Notes: generated by a model not told the origin, from the letters alone. A stretch of 64,000 nucleotides of DNA from RGIG5579 sp045541915 (GCA_045541915.1 JAZQJZ010000007.1:1-64000); one strand, 5' to 3'. Positions 23,300 through 32,639 are shown, counted from the first letter of the stretch. Translations and numbers: made by a program.

Positions 23300-24406
23300 T
23301 TACAGAAAAATAAATTTTGATGCCAGGAGCATAATCCCCAGAAAAATAAAATTGATCAAGGTGAAAAGGAGAAGATATTTTCCTGTTTTTTCCGGATAGA
23401 GAACCCGGTATTCGCTAAAGGTAATAAGGCTGGCAAGAGACGCGATCAGCGTGCCGGTTCCCCCGATATTGACCCCCAAAAGAAGAGCGTGATAATCCGT
23501 GGTAAAGCGGGAAAGAAGAATGGCCGAGGGAACATTGCTGATCACCTGACAGGAAAGGGTCGAGACCAAAAGAGTATCTTTTTCCAGGAGAGAGGAGAAA
23601 AAGTCGCGAACCACTTCCATTCGGGAAAGGTTTCCGGCAAAGATAAAAAAGAAGAAAAAGGTTCCCAATAGCGCCCAATCCACAGAATAAAAGGCTGTTT
23701 TATCTACAAAGAGGATCACAATGGGAATGAGGATCAAGCCAAAAAGAAAGGGGATCAGACGGAACACGATCAAAATGGAAATCAAAAACAGGGTAAGATA
23801 AAGCCAGGTCTTTTTCAAATCCAGCTTTTCGGAAAACTCATCCACAATGGAAAGATCTTGAGACGGAACGAAAAGACAGGCAAGAAGAAGCAGTGCCACT
23901 GCCAGTAAAAAAGGTGGCAGCATCATAGCGCAAAACTGACCGGTCGGAATTTGAAAATAGGAATAAAGATATAGATTTTGGGGGTTTCCAAAGGGGGTGA
24001 GAAGGCCTCCTAAATTGGCAGAAATATTCTGCAGAACAAAAAGGTATGCCATATACTTTTCATTGCCCGTAACGGAAAGGGCAAAATACCCCAATGGCAA
24101 AAAGGTGATCAGTGCCATATCATTGGCGATGAGCATCGAGCCTAAAAAAGTGATGATCACCAGCATCACAAAAAGGCCTCTTAAGTTGCCGGAGACGGCA
24201 ACCAGTTTTCGTGCCAGAATGGTGAAAAACTTAATGTTGCGAAGGGCACATACCACCGCCAACGTCATAAAAAGACAAGCCAGGGTGTTCCAATCAAAAT
24301 AGCCCAGATACGCCCCATCCGGGGGAATCAAAAAGCAAGTGATCAAAGCTGCAAAAGCGGCAATGGAAAAGACCACGTTTCGCTTGATAAATCGAAAAAT
24401 CAGCAT
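23300..24406 (-). CDS. ArsB/NhaD-superfamily (SLC13-like) anion or cation transporter
   Basis: A 368-residue integral membrane protein with roughly ten hydrophobic segments. It has the ion-transporter fold features NDMALITFLPLG in the first half and a related SNVPSAILLSRF plus GVNIGGTGTLIASLAS in the second, as in the ArsB/NhaD/CitMHS group. The start at 24406 has GGAGGT five bases upstream. The longer open frame to 24649 crosses the groEL terminator and is not used. The substrate could be arsenite, sodium/proton or a dicarboxylate, and the absence of ars or cit genes nearby leaves it open. Confidence 0.8.
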   Translation of the reverse strand: MLIFRFIKRNVVFSIAAFAALITCFLIPPDGAYLGYFDWNTLACLFMTLAVVCALRNIKFFTILARKLVAVSGNLRGLFVMLVIITFLGSMLIANDMALITFLPLGYFALSVTGNEKYMAYLFVLQNISANLGGLLTPFGNPQNLYLYSYFQIPTGQFCAMMLPPFLLAVALLLLACLFVPSQDLSIVDEFSEKLDLKKTWLYLTLFLISILIVFRLIPFLFGLILIPIVILFVDKTAFYSVDWALLGTFFFFFIFAGNLSRMEVVRDFFSSLLEKDTLLVSTLSCQVISNVPSAILLSRFTTDYHALLLGVNIGGTGTLIASLASLITFSEYRVLYPEKTGKYLLLFTLINFIFLGIMLLASKFIFL

Positions 24407-24474
24407 AATACCTCCAAATTCAAAGCCGTCTGCCATCATACACCCAAAAGACGTTTTTTTCAAGAGGAAAAACA

Positions 24475-24505
24475 AAAAAAAGACCGCGCAAAAAGCGCGG
24501 TCTTT
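24475..24505 (-). terminator. Terminator of groESL
   Basis: AAAGACCGCGC / GCGCGGTCTTT with a five-base loop; T-run on the minus strand. Confidence 0.9.
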
Positions 24506-24521
24506 GGTTTTCGGGTGGAAA

Positions 24522-26159
24522 TTAATACATTCCGCCGCCAGCAGCAGCTGCTGCCTGAGCTGCCATCGCTGCCTGAGCATCTTCCTTCTTTTCTGCCACC
24601 AAAACCTCAGTGGTAAGAACCATGGAAGCAACGCTGGAGGCGTTGGCAAGAGCAGAACGGGTTACCTTGGTAGGATCGATGATGCCTGCTTCATACATAT
24701 CCACATATTCCTCTGCATAAGCGTTAAAGCCATAAGCGATGCGACCGGAGGAAAGGATCTTCTCTACGATCACGCTGGGCTCAAAGCCTGCGTTGGAAGC
24801 AATCTGACGGGCAGGATCCTCCAGAGCGCGGAGAACGATCTGTGCACCGATCTTCTCTTCTCCGGAAAGGATTTCCATCAATGCCTTCACAGCGGGAACG
24901 GTATTCAACAGTGCCACACCGCCACCGGGCACAATGCCCTCTTCCACAGCGGCACGGGTTGCATTCAGAGCGTCTTCAATGCGAAGCTTCTTGTCCTTCA
25001 TTTCAGCTTCGGTGGCTGCACCAACCTTGATCACAGCAACGCCGCCGGCAAGCTTTGCCAGTCTTTCCTGGAGCTTTTCGCGGTCGAAATCGCTGGTGGT
25101 GGTTTCAATGCCGGAGCGAATGGAGGCAATTCTATCGCGGATGGCCTGGGCATCGCCCTGACCGCCAACGATGATGGTATTTTCCTTGGTGATCTTCACC
25201 TGCTTTGCACGGCCCAGCATGGCAAGGGTGGTCTCCTTCAATTCCAGACCCAGATCGGAGGAAATCACAGTACCACCGGTGAGAATGGCAATATCCTGGA
25301 GCATTTCCTTTCTTCTGTCGCCAAAGCCGGGAGCCTTCACTGCAGCGCAGGTAAAGGTGCCGCGGAGCTTGTTCACCAAAAGGGTGGAAAGGGCTTCGCC
25401 TTCCACATCCTCAGCAATGATCACCAGCTTTTTGCCGGACTGCATCACCTGCTCCAAAAGAGGAAGGATTTCCTGAATGTTGGAAATTTTCTTATCGGTA
25501 ATCAGAAGGATGGCATCGTCAAACACAGCCTCCATCTTATCGGTATCGGTTACCATATAGGGAGAGAGGTATCCGCGGTCAAACTGCATACCCTCCACCA
25601 CTTCGCAATAGGTTTCGGCAGATTTGCTTTCTTCCACGGTAATCACACCGTCAGCAGAAACCTTTTCCATGGCATCGGCAATGAGGGTTCCCACCAATTC
25701 ATCTCCACCGGAGATGGTGCCGACTCTTACAATGTCTTCCTTGCCGGAAACAGGCTTGGAATTCTTCTTCAATTCTGCGATGGCGCAGTCAACAGCCTTG
25801 GAAATACCCTTTTTGATGATCATGGGGTTGGCACCGGCCGTTACATTCTTCATACCCTCACGCACAAATGCCTGAGCCAGAACGGTTGCGGTGGTGGTAC
25901 CGTCACCGGCGGCGTCATTGGTCTTCACAGCCACCTGACGGATCAGCTGAGCACCCATATTTTCAAAGGGATCGCTCAATTCAATTTCCTTTGCGATGGT
26001 CACACCGTCATTGGTGATCAAGGGAGCGCCGAATTTCTTATCCAGCACTACATTTCTGCCCTTGGGGCCAATGGTAGCCTTCACAGCGTTTGCCAGCTGA
26101 TCAATGCCTTCCATCAATTTATTTCTGGCTTCAATGCCATAAATGATATCTTTTGCCAT
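24522..26159 (-). CDS. groEL: Chaperonin GroEL (60 kDa)
   Basis: A full-length 545-residue chaperonin. The N-terminus AKDIIYGIEARNKLMEGI, the ATP-binding DGTTTATVLAQA (near residues 86-97) and the GGGVALL region near residue 413 are all canonical. Instead of the usual GGM repeats the C-terminus ends in an alanine-rich AAAAAGGGMY tail. It forms the double-ring folding machine with GroES, encoded 13 bases upstream in the same operon, under CIRCE control. Confidence 0.98.
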   Translation of the reverse strand: MAKDIIYGIEARNKLMEGIDQLANAVKATIGPKGRNVVLDKKFGAPLITNDGVTIAKEIELSDPFENMGAQLIRQVAVKTNDAAGDGTTTATVLAQAFVREGMKNVTAGANPMIIKKGISKAVDCAIAELKKNSKPVSGKEDIVRVGTISGGDELVGTLIADAMEKVSADGVITVEESKSAETYCEVVEGMQFDRGYLSPYMVTDTDKMEAVFDDAILLITDKKISNIQEILPLLEQVMQSGKKLVIIAEDVEGEALSTLLVNKLRGTFTCAAVKAPGFGDRRKEMLQDIAILTGGTVISSDLGLELKETTLAMLGRAKQVKITKENTIIVGGQGDAQAIRDRIASIRSGIETTTSDFDREKLQERLAKLAGGVAVIKVGAATEAEMKDKKLRIEDALNATRAAVEEGIVPGGGVALLNTVPAVKALMEILSGEEKIGAQIVLRALEDPARQIASNAGFEPSVIVEKILSSGRIAYGFNAYAEEYVDMYEAGIIDPTKVTRSALANASSVASMVLTTEVLVAEKKEDAQAAMAAQAAAAAGGGMY

Positions 26160-26172
26160 AGTCTTTCCCTCC

Positions 26173-26454
26173 TTATTCTACAATGGCGAGAATGTCGCCG
26201 ACTCTGACGATAACATATTCCGTGCCCTGATACTTCACTTCAGTACCGGAATACTTGCTGGTGATCACCTTATCACCGGGTTTTACATTCATTTCTACCT
26301 TATTGCCATCCACAATGCCGCCGGGGCCCACTGCGATGACTTCTGCAATTTCAGGCTTTTCCTTGGCAGCGCCTGCCAGGATGATACCGGATGTGGTGGT
26401 TTCTTCTGCTTCCACCATTTTCAAAACAACTCTGTCATTCAAAGGTTTCAACAT
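26173..26454 (-). CDS. groES: Co-chaperonin GroES (10 kDa)
   Basis: A 93-residue GroES starting MLKPLNDRVVLKMVEAEE, with the mobile loop TTTSGIILAGAAKEKPE and the C-terminal EYVIVRVGDILAIVE. It caps the GroEL ring. CAGGAGG precedes the start. The CIRCE element lies 23 bases upstream of the gene. Confidence 0.98.
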   Translation of the reverse strand: MLKPLNDRVVLKMVEAEETTTSGIILAGAAKEKPEIAEVIAVGPGGIVDGNKVEMNVKPGDKVITSKYSGTEVKYQGTEYVIVRVGDILAIVE

Positions 26455-26476
26455 ATTCTTTTCCTCCTGATATTTT

Positions 26477-26503
26477 TTAGCACTCTCGATGTTTGAGTGC
26501 TAA
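26477..26503. promoter_or_regulatory. CIRCE element (HrcA operator)
   Basis: TTAGCACTC - nine bases - GAGTGCTAA, a perfect match to the CIRCE consensus, just downstream of the groESL transcription start. It implies an HrcA repressor encoded elsewhere. Confidence 0.97.
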
Positions 26504-26515
26504 CCCTTGTTATTT

Positions 26516-26544
26516 ATTATATCCACTCTGTAAAAAAAATTCAA
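26516..26544 (-). promoter_or_regulatory. Promoter of groESL
   Basis: Minus-strand TTGAAT (26539-26544) and TATAAT (26516-26521), spacer 17, followed by CIRCE. Confidence 0.8.
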
Positions 26545-26590
26545 GCAAATGCCTCTATTGTTAACACTTTTTTCACATTTTGGGAATTGC

Positions 26591-27325
26591 TTACAGGGTA
26601 ATAGTATCGTTTTTTCTTCGTTCCAAAAGGCCGGCGCGCAAAATGGCGCCAAACACCTTGGATTTAATATCCGGATTTTCTTTTGCCAGGTAGGAGAGAA
26701 GCTTTTTCATATCCTCCCGGGAGGTATTCCGATCTGCGGGGCATCCGGAGGGACAAACAGGCATGGGATTCCGATTGGAAAAATATACCAGATCCTTCTC
26801 CTGGCAGTATAAAAAGGGACGAATCACCGTCACACCGGTTTTATACAGATCGGTCACCGGCAAAAAGGTGTCAATGCGGCCGGAATAAAACAAGTTTAAA
26901 AGGAAGGTATCGATCAGATCATCCCGATGATGGGCCAGCGCAAGCTTTTGGCAACCCATGGCCTTGGTGGCCTCACACAAAACCGCCCGCTTCATTTTGG
27001 CACAGAGTGAGCAGGGATTTTTTTCCTTTCTCACATCGAACACGATCTTTCCGATTTCGGTCTTTTCCACCCGGTATTCCACCTCCAGCGTCTCAAGGTA
27101 TGAGGCAATGGGAGAATAATCCGCGCCGGGAAAGCCCAGATCCACTGTCACCGCCTTCACCGTAAAATGCTTGGGATGAAACCGGGAAAGATAGGCCAAG
27201 GAAGTCACCAAAGCAAGGGAATCCTTCCCTCCGGAAACACCCACGGCAATGCTTTCCCCCTCCTCCACCATAGAAAAGTCATCAAGCCCTTTACGGGTGA
27301 TAGACATCAGCTTCTGGATGGTCAT
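26591..27325 (-). CDS. TtcA-like tRNA 2-thiolation enzyme (PP-loop ATPase)
   Basis: A 244-residue PP-loop protein. The ATP-binding SGGKDS is at residues 31-36. The pattern C105-S-L-C108 plus a later CPSGCPAD is the cysteine pattern that holds an iron-sulfur cluster in TtcA, which makes 2-thiocytidine at position 32 of some tRNAs. The start at 27325 follows AGGAG and overlaps the end of the YfhO gene by 35 bases. TtcA-type proteins in Firmicutes are often uncharacterised paralogues, so the exact tRNA target is uncertain. Confidence 0.82.
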   Translation of the reverse strand: MTIQKLMSITRKGLDDFSMVEEGESIAVGVSGGKDSLALVTSLAYLSRFHPKHFTVKAVTVDLGFPGADYSPIASYLETLEVEYRVEKTEIGKIVFDVRKEKNPCSLCAKMKRAVLCEATKAMGCQKLALAHHRDDLIDTFLLNLFYSGRIDTFLPVTDLYKTGVTVIRPFLYCQEKDLVYFSNRNPMPVCPSGCPADRNTSREDMKKLLSYLAKENPDIKSKVFGAILRAGLLERRKNDTITL

Positions 27326-30167
27326 CTTCTTCTCCTGTAAACTCTTTTTTCTCTTCTATTTCGTCTTTTTCCCCGGCCAAGCACTCTTCCTTCTCCAAAG
27401 GAGTTTCCATTGGAACAGGCTGGGGCTTTTCCGGAAACAGCTTGCCGCCGGATCTTTCAAAAAAGCAAAGAAGGACAAACAAAACAAGGCTTACAAGGGT
27501 GATCCAAACACCCGGAACAAAGCCGCGAGGGGAATATTTCAGTTCCAATTGATGCTCCCCGGCAGAAAGGGAAACGCCCACAAAGGTTCCGGCAAAGGGC
27601 TGAATTTCAGTTTCCTTTCCGTCTACAAAAAGGGTCCAGTTTTGAGGGTGATCCAAAGGGATAGAGGTATAAAGATAGCCGTCCTGCCGGGCGGTGATGT
27701 TTGCCTTTACATGGGTCTCCTCGAAGCTTTCGATCTCCATTTTTTCGTCCTGGAGACGGGCAAGTCCCTCTTCCCAGAGCTCCTGATCCATCATCAGAAC
27801 CGTAATGGAGGCATTGGCATAAAAATCGCCGTTGGCATCATCCGGGAAGGTGGTACGCACCTGAAGTCCGGTTCCCTCGGTATGGTATCCGGCTGAAAAC
27901 AAATACGGGTAACTGTCCATCTCATGGTATTCATTGTTGGCATACACCGCATTGGCGGCAGGCGCGTTGGCGTACACATACACCGTACCGGATTTTGGAA
28001 TCTCATACTCCAGGCGGAATACCCGGCTGACATTTACCGCATATTCCATCTCCCGGGAGGTCAGGTCATAGGACCCGTTGGCCTGCAGTGCAGCATTCAG
28101 ATGATCCAGATCCCCAAGGGTTCCCAGCAAGGGATAAAACAGGTCTCCCTCCAAGCCCGTCAAGGCAGAAAACAGTTCGTTTAAGCGCACATAGGCATCC
28201 TTTGACATATCAAATTCAAAGGCTTCTGCCCCTTTTTCCGTCATAAAGCCAAGTCCGGCAAAGCCGGTATTTTCATAAAGAGCGGCGGTCTGCTCCTCGC
28301 TGGCGGCAGAAAGGCACTTTAATTCCGGATCGGAAAGGTATCCGGCGTCGTGAAGCAGATATTTGATTCCCAAAACCGTATTGGAAAGGGGCGTTCCGTG
28401 AACGTAAACAAAACGGTTGCTTCCGGGATCTGCCGGCATTCCAAGACCTTGCAAAAAGGCAGAAACATCCCGGTTGGCAGAGGAAGCAAACTGGGAAATT
28501 CCGTTATAGCCATACATACAGGATGCATTCAGATTCCACCAGTTCACCGTCTCCAGCCGGTAAAAATCCTCACTTCCCTCTTCTCTTTCCTTGGCCAGAT
28601 CCACAAGGCTCTGGATCTCCTCTCCGGGGGCAGAGCGGATCCAGCTGTAGCCGGAATAAGAGGTGGTTCCCACCGCATTGGTACCAAGCCAGGCAGAAAC
28701 ACCCATTTCCAAAAGGATCACAAAGCAAATGAAAACAGAGAAGATCTTTTTGGAAATCATTTTGCCCGCGTGCAAGGCACAGAACACCACAAAGAAAGCA
28801 AATACAGCAACCGTGGCCAGAATGCTCCACTGTTCATAGTAGCCGTAGGCACAGAAGATGACGAGGATCGAGAACAAAAACATTCCCGTAGCATCGATCA
28901 GATCAAAATCAGAAAGGGCTTTTTTGTAATAAACATACGCCATCACCACGATCACAAAGGAAAAGAGGAACGCAAAGCGGTATGGAAGCATATTGGTAAA
29001 ATGCATTCCGTGCCAAATATAATTGAGCACACTGAAATTCATGGAAAACATAAGAAAGACGATCATGAAGAATGCCACGATCTTTTCCCGGAAACCGATC
29101 CTCTTGGCCCAAAGGAAGGAAAATGCCATCAAAACCAAAATGGCACAGGTGGTGATATTGGGCAGTCCGTCCATCACCGCCGGAATGTGAAACGAAGCCA
29201 GAGGTGCGATCAGATCCCGAACCGATTCGTAAAACGAAACATAAACCGGAACCGCATCCTGGGTATTGGAGGTGCTGAAGAGTCCGAAGAAGGCCGGGAG
29301 CAACAGTACCGTGGTTATACCGGCGCCCAGAACCGTAGCAAATAGCAAACGGAAGCCCTTGCGAAGAAAATCGGAAAAACGAACCCGATCCAGAATGCAA
29401 AGGGAAAAGAACACCAGAACGGTGAACACACAGCTCATATAACCAATGTAATAATTGGAGAAAAGGCTCATGGCCAGAACCAGCACATAGAGTCTGCTTT
29501 TTCCTTCCCGGAAAAGCGTTACCGTTGCCAAACACAAGAGGGGGTAAAGAGCCACCGTATCCAGCCACATATTGTTCCAATAATAGCCCATCATGTAGCC
29601 GCAAAGGGCATAGCCCAAGCCAAAAAAGGCCACTGACCAGCCGGGATTGGGCGTCACTTTTCGCAAAAACATCGCAGTAAAAAGGCCGGCAAGACCAATG
29701 CGAATGGCCACAAAAAGGGTGAAAAGAAGCCGGAAATCGCGCACCGGAACGAGCAGAAGCAAAAGGTTCAAGGGGCTGGAGCCATAATAGGAAAGCATGG
29801 AGAGAAAATTGGTTCCCATTCCCATGGACCAATCAAACAAAAGGCTTTCTCCCTCATGAAAATGATCCCAAAGCTCCAATAAAAACGGATAATACTGATG
29901 CCAACCGTCATAATTGATGATCTGCCCATCTCCAAAGGGATACACCCCCTGGACAGCAAGGCATACAGAAAAAATCAAAAACGGCAGAAAAAAAGCCAAA
30001 ACCAAAGGAAGAGGGGTGCTTTTTGTTTTTTCCAGCCAAAGGGCAATCCGGGAAGGCTTCTTTTCTTTCACCGATTCCTCCGCGATTCCTTCGGACCGGT
30101 CGGCATTTTCTTCCGGCAAAGCATCATCCGGCAGATCCTGTATTTTCTGTTCCATTTGTTCTTCCAT
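27291..30167 (-). CDS. YfhO-family large membrane protein
   Basis: A 958-residue protein of the YfhO family. After a cytoplasmic acidic N-terminus of about 35 residues it has roughly twelve to thirteen membrane helices up to residue 510, typical of GT-C type membrane glycosyltransferases. A large extracytoplasmic domain with two beta-rich parts and a final membrane helix near residue 915 follow. In Bacillus and Listeria, YfhO proteins take part in glycosylation of teichoic acids. I start at 30167 because GAGG lies six bases upstream; an in-frame ATG exists 12 bases earlier. A lysine/glutamate-rich tail ends the protein. The neighbouring LCP gene also points to envelope polymers. Confidence 0.88.
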   Translation of the reverse strand: MEEQMEQKIQDLPDDALPEENADRSEGIAEESVKEKKPSRIALWLEKTKSTPLPLVLAFFLPFLIFSVCLAVQGVYPFGDGQIINYDGWHQYYPFLLELWDHFHEGESLLFDWSMGMGTNFLSMLSYYGSSPLNLLLLLVPVRDFRLLFTLFVAIRIGLAGLFTAMFLRKVTPNPGWSVAFFGLGYALCGYMMGYYWNNMWLDTVALYPLLCLATVTLFREGKSRLYVLVLAMSLFSNYYIGYMSCVFTVLVFFSLCILDRVRFSDFLRKGFRLLFATVLGAGITTVLLLPAFFGLFSTSNTQDAVPVYVSFYESVRDLIAPLASFHIPAVMDGLPNITTCAILVLMAFSFLWAKRIGFREKIVAFFMIVFLMFSMNFSVLNYIWHGMHFTNMLPYRFAFLFSFVIVVMAYVYYKKALSDFDLIDATGMFLFSILVIFCAYGYYEQWSILATVAVFAFFVVFCALHAGKMISKKIFSVFICFVILLEMGVSAWLGTNAVGTTSYSGYSWIRSAPGEEIQSLVDLAKEREEGSEDFYRLETVNWWNLNASCMYGYNGISQFASSANRDVSAFLQGLGMPADPGSNRFVYVHGTPLSNTVLGIKYLLHDAGYLSDPELKCLSAASEEQTAALYENTGFAGLGFMTEKGAEAFEFDMSKDAYVRLNELFSALTGLEGDLFYPLLGTLGDLDHLNAALQANGSYDLTSREMEYAVNVSRVFRLEYEIPKSGTVYVYANAPAANAVYANNEYHEMDSYPYLFSAGYHTEGTGLQVRTTFPDDANGDFYANASITVLMMDQELWEEGLARLQDEKMEIESFEETHVKANITARQDGYLYTSIPLDHPQNWTLFVDGKETEIQPFAGTFVGVSLSAGEHQLELKYSPRGFVPGVWITLVSLVLFVLLCFFERSGGKLFPEKPQPVPMETPLEKEECLAGEKDEIEEKKEFTGEEDDHPEADVYHP

Positions 30168-30189
30168 ATTATTCCTCATATTTTTTGAA

Positions 30190-30222
30190 AAGAAAAAGGA
30201 GGTTTTTCGCCTCCTTTTCTGA
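30190..30222 (-). terminator. Terminator of the LCP-like gene
   Basis: AGAAAAGGAGG cgaaaaa CCTCCTTTTTCTTTTC on the minus strand, between the LCP-like gene and YfhO. Confidence 0.8.
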
Positions 30223-30224
30223 TT

Positions 30225-31157
30225 TTACTTGTAAGTGGAAAACATGCTTTCGGCACGGGAGGTGCTGATGGCATAATACACATCTCCGGCCGGGGCGCCG
30301 GGAATCTTGGTGAAAACCTGCGAATACTCATTGAAGTGGAAGATCAGATCTCCCGTCACATTCAGATCCGATTCGTCAAAATCTGTTTCCACATTGTAGG
30401 TGATGTTATAAAAGATGGACTTAAACCGGGAAAGGTTTTCCGCCCTGAGGAAAAGACTGCAAAAAGCCTTGGCAAAACCAAGCTGTGTTTCCTCTCTGGC
30501 CGCATTTCCGGCTGCATACCCACGGTAAGCCACAAGCTGCACCGCCTGATCGCCGGTGAGCGTTTGATTGCCGGCACGGAGGTTGATTTTCAGATTCTGG
30601 GAAGAATCGAAATAATACATATTCTCCGGCACATTGTAAGGAATGCCGCCTAAAAAGTCAATGAGATTGGCAAGACCGGACATTGAGATCGCCGCATAAT
30701 AATCCGGTGTGATGCCAGTCTCCTGCGCCACAAATTCCTTGTAAAAATTGGCACTGCGATTGCCGTACAGCTCCCCTAATTTATACTTCTTATCTGCTTC
30801 GGGAACCACCGTGTTAGACGGGATCAAAGCAACGGTTGCCTGCTTTTTGGTGGCATTGATTGCCACCAGGAAAATGGCATCGGCATTTTTCCCACTCTCG
30901 TCAATTCCCAGTACAAGAAAGGTAGCGGTAATATCCTCCTTGCTTTCCGGCTCAGGAGTTGCATTCACCTGCTGGTCGGAGGTAACCGGTTCCGTTTTTT
31001 CTTCCGTTACCGTCTCCACTTCCCCTTCGGAGCCGATTTTGTTCACAACCGCGCCCATCAGGCCTTCTGCCGCACGAATGAGAAAGAAAGCCGCCACGGT
31101 GAATACCACCACAGCAAGGCCCAGTGTAACCAGATAATCCCGTAAAGACCGTTTCAT
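30225..31157 (-). CDS. LCP-family (LytR-CpsA-Psr) protein with altered catalytic loop
   Basis: A 310-residue membrane-anchored protein: short cytoplasmic start, one membrane helix (about 10-32), a Thr/Glu-rich linker, then an LCP domain. Family landmarks are visible: DAIFLVAINATKKQATVALIP, SGLANLIDFLGGIPYNVPENM and LTGDQAVQLVAYRGY. LCP enzymes ligate undecaprenyl-linked polymers to peptidoglycan. The conserved SIPRDT loop, whose Arg and Asp contact the pyrophosphate, reads LIPSNT here, so activity is doubtful. The ATG follows GAAGGAG. A promoter and a terminator isolate it as a single transcription unit. Confidence 0.78.
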   Translation of the reverse strand: MKRSLRDYLVTLGLAVVVFTVAAFFLIRAAEGLMGAVVNKIGSEGEVETVTEEKTEPVTSDQQVNATPEPESKEDITATFLVLGIDESGKNADAIFLVAINATKKQATVALIPSNTVVPEADKKYKLGELYGNRSANFYKEFVAQETGITPDYYAAISMSGLANLIDFLGGIPYNVPENMYYFDSSQNLKINLRAGNQTLTGDQAVQLVAYRGYAAGNAAREETQLGFAKAFCSLFLRAENLSRFKSIFYNITYNVETDFDESDLNVTGDLIFHFNEYSQVFTKIPGAPAGDVYYAISTSRAESMFSTYK

Positions 31158-31186
31158 ACCCTTTCTCCTTCGTTTTTGATGATTTT

Positions 31187-31215
31187 AGTATAGCCCATTT
31201 AAGCCTCTTTTGCAA
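31187..31215 (-). promoter_or_regulatory. Promoter of the LCP-like gene
   Basis: Minus-strand TTGCAA (31210-31215) and TATACT (31187-31192), spacer 17. Confidence 0.65.
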
Positions 31216-31241
31216 GATTTTTTTATAAACATCAAAAAAGT

Positions 31242-32057
31242 TTAAAAATTCTTTTGATACAAAAGAACGCCAAATGCAATTTCTGTGGCAAGGGAATCTA
31301 TTTCCTCCAGTTTTTTCCGATCCCGAGAACCGGTTTTGTGGGCGTAGGGAGTCATTTCAAACAGGGATTGAATCGCCTCCGGTCCCTCCAGATAGATCTG
31401 CCCTCGAATGTTTTCCTGAGAAAGAAGCGAAAAACCTTCCCCAATCACCGCTTTGGCTTCGTTCACGGTAGGATTTTCATAAACCGCCCGCTTTAAAGAA
31501 AACAGATGCTCCTCCAACGGAACGGCACGAAGCAAATATCCACCCGGCGCCAAAACCCGGAGAAATTCCGCCTCTGAATACGGAGCAAAAAGAGACATTG
31601 CTACATTCACGCTGCCGGATTCCATGGGGATATGAAATGTGCTGGCGGCAAAAAAGGTGCCTTCCTTTTTCATTCTGACGGCGGTCAAGCGTGCCGCATC
31701 CTTTGCAATATCAAAGGCAAAAAGATGAGGATTTTTTCCTTGTTCGGTCAGTTTTTCCATCACCTTTTCGGTGTAATATCCCTCACCGCAACCGGCATCC
31801 AAAAGAGTTCCGCCGGAAGGAAAATGCCGGGCTACCGTTTCCGAAACGGAATCGGCAAGGATCTTGTAATAACCGGCATCCAAAAATTGCCGACGGGCCA
31901 GAAGCATTTCCATACTGTCTCCATGCCCTTTGGAGGAGGAGTCGCAAAGCAGGTTAAAATGGCCCTGTCTTGCTCGATCAAAGCAGTGTCCCTTGGGGCA
32001 GATCGCTCTTTTTTCCTCAATGTGCAAAGGCAAGAAACAAACCGGGCAGATCAGCAC
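31242..32057 (-). CDS. 23S rRNA (guanine-N1) methyltransferase RlmA-type
   Basis: A 271-residue SAM-dependent methyltransferase. The N-terminal zinc finger CPVC ... CPKGHCFD, then ARRQFLDAGYY and the SAM-binding LLDAGCGEGYYTE, match RlmA, which methylates a guanine in helix 35 of 23S rRNA. In Gram-positives this branch (RlmAII) modifies G748. The start is unusual: GTG at 32057 sits directly on the AGGAG sequence and overlaps the upstream stop by seven bases. An alternative is a rarer start a few codons downstream. It follows the gamma carbonic anhydrase gene and is probably coupled to it. Confidence 0.86.
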   Translation of the reverse strand: MLICPVCFLPLHIEEKRAICPKGHCFDRARQGHFNLLCDSSSKGHGDSMEMLLARRQFLDAGYYKILADSVSETVARHFPSGGTLLDAGCGEGYYTEKVMEKLTEQGKNPHLFAFDIAKDAARLTAVRMKKEGTFFAASTFHIPMESGSVNVAMSLFAPYSEAEFLRVLAPGGYLLRAVPLEEHLFSLKRAVYENPTVNEAKAVIGEGFSLLSQENIRGQIYLEGPEAIQSLFEMTPYAHKTGSRDRKKLEEIDSLATEIAFGVLLYQKNF

Positions 32058-32557
32058 TCCTGATATTCCTCCGCCAGGTGAACATACATCGCCGCATTGT
32101 CCAAAATCCCCTGCTGAGCATTTTCATCGATCTGGCGGATCACCTTAGCCGGAACGCCCACGCAGAGAGAATAGTCCGGGATCTGTGCCCCTTCCTTCAC
32201 CAAGGCACCGGCGGCAATGAGACAGCCCTTGCCGATCTTAGCGCCGTTGAGCACCACAGCACCCATTCCTATCATAGTACCGTCTCCCACCGTGCAGCCG
32301 TGAACCACTGCATTGTGTCCCACGGTAATGTTTTTTCCCAGTACCACCGGAAATTCCTTGGCGGTGTGAACGGTAGCATTGTCCTGAATGTTGGTATTCT
32401 CTCCTACTTCAATGCTTCCTTCATCTCCCCGAAGCACGGCTCCGTACCAGATGTTGGCCTTATCCCTCAGCTCGACTTCGCCAATGATCACACAGTTTTC
32501 TGCCAAGAAAGCCGTTTCGGCAATCTTTGGTTCTTTTCCTTTGTACGAACGAATCAT
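32051..32557 (-). CDS. Gamma-class carbonic anhydrase family protein (YrdA/PaaY-like)
   Basis: A 168-residue left-handed beta-helix protein with hexapeptide repeats, from VIIGEVELRDKANIWYGAVLRGD onward. It keeps TVHTAKEF, the NAVVHGC histidine position and GHNAVV, so the three zinc-binding histidines (about 68, 85 and 90) seem present. Members include gamma carbonic anhydrases and thioesterase-like proteins, and the activity is often untested. The ATG at 32557 has AAAGGAA eight bases upstream; the frame further upstream crosses a terminator. rlmA follows with a small overlap. Confidence 0.88.
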   Translation of the reverse strand: MIRSYKGKEPKIAETAFLAENCVIIGEVELRDKANIWYGAVLRGDEGSIEVGENTNIQDNATVHTAKEFPVVLGKNITVGHNAVVHGCTVGDGTMIGMGAVVLNGAKIGKGCLIAAGALVKEGAQIPDYSLCVGVPAKVIRQIDENAQQGILDNAAMYVHLAEEYQEC

Positions 32558-32588
32558 ATTGATTTCCTTTCCAAATATCATTTCAATC

Positions 32589-32620
32589 AAAAAAGCGGCG
32601 TTTTCCATCGCCGCTTTTTT
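32589..32620. terminator. Terminator after the tyrosine phosphatase gene
   Basis: AAAAAAGCGGCG ttttccat CGCCGCTTTTTT, usable on both strands. Confidence 0.9.
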
Positions 32621-32639
32621 AACCTTTTTTCTTTGACCG

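Noticed and set aside
24406..24649. N-terminal extension of the ion transporter
   Set aside because: It crosses the groEL terminator and groEL 3' end; the internal ATG has a good ribosome site and family-like start.
24339..26207. 622-codon plus-strand frame
   Set aside because: Antisense to groEL, a well-known artefact of its codon use.
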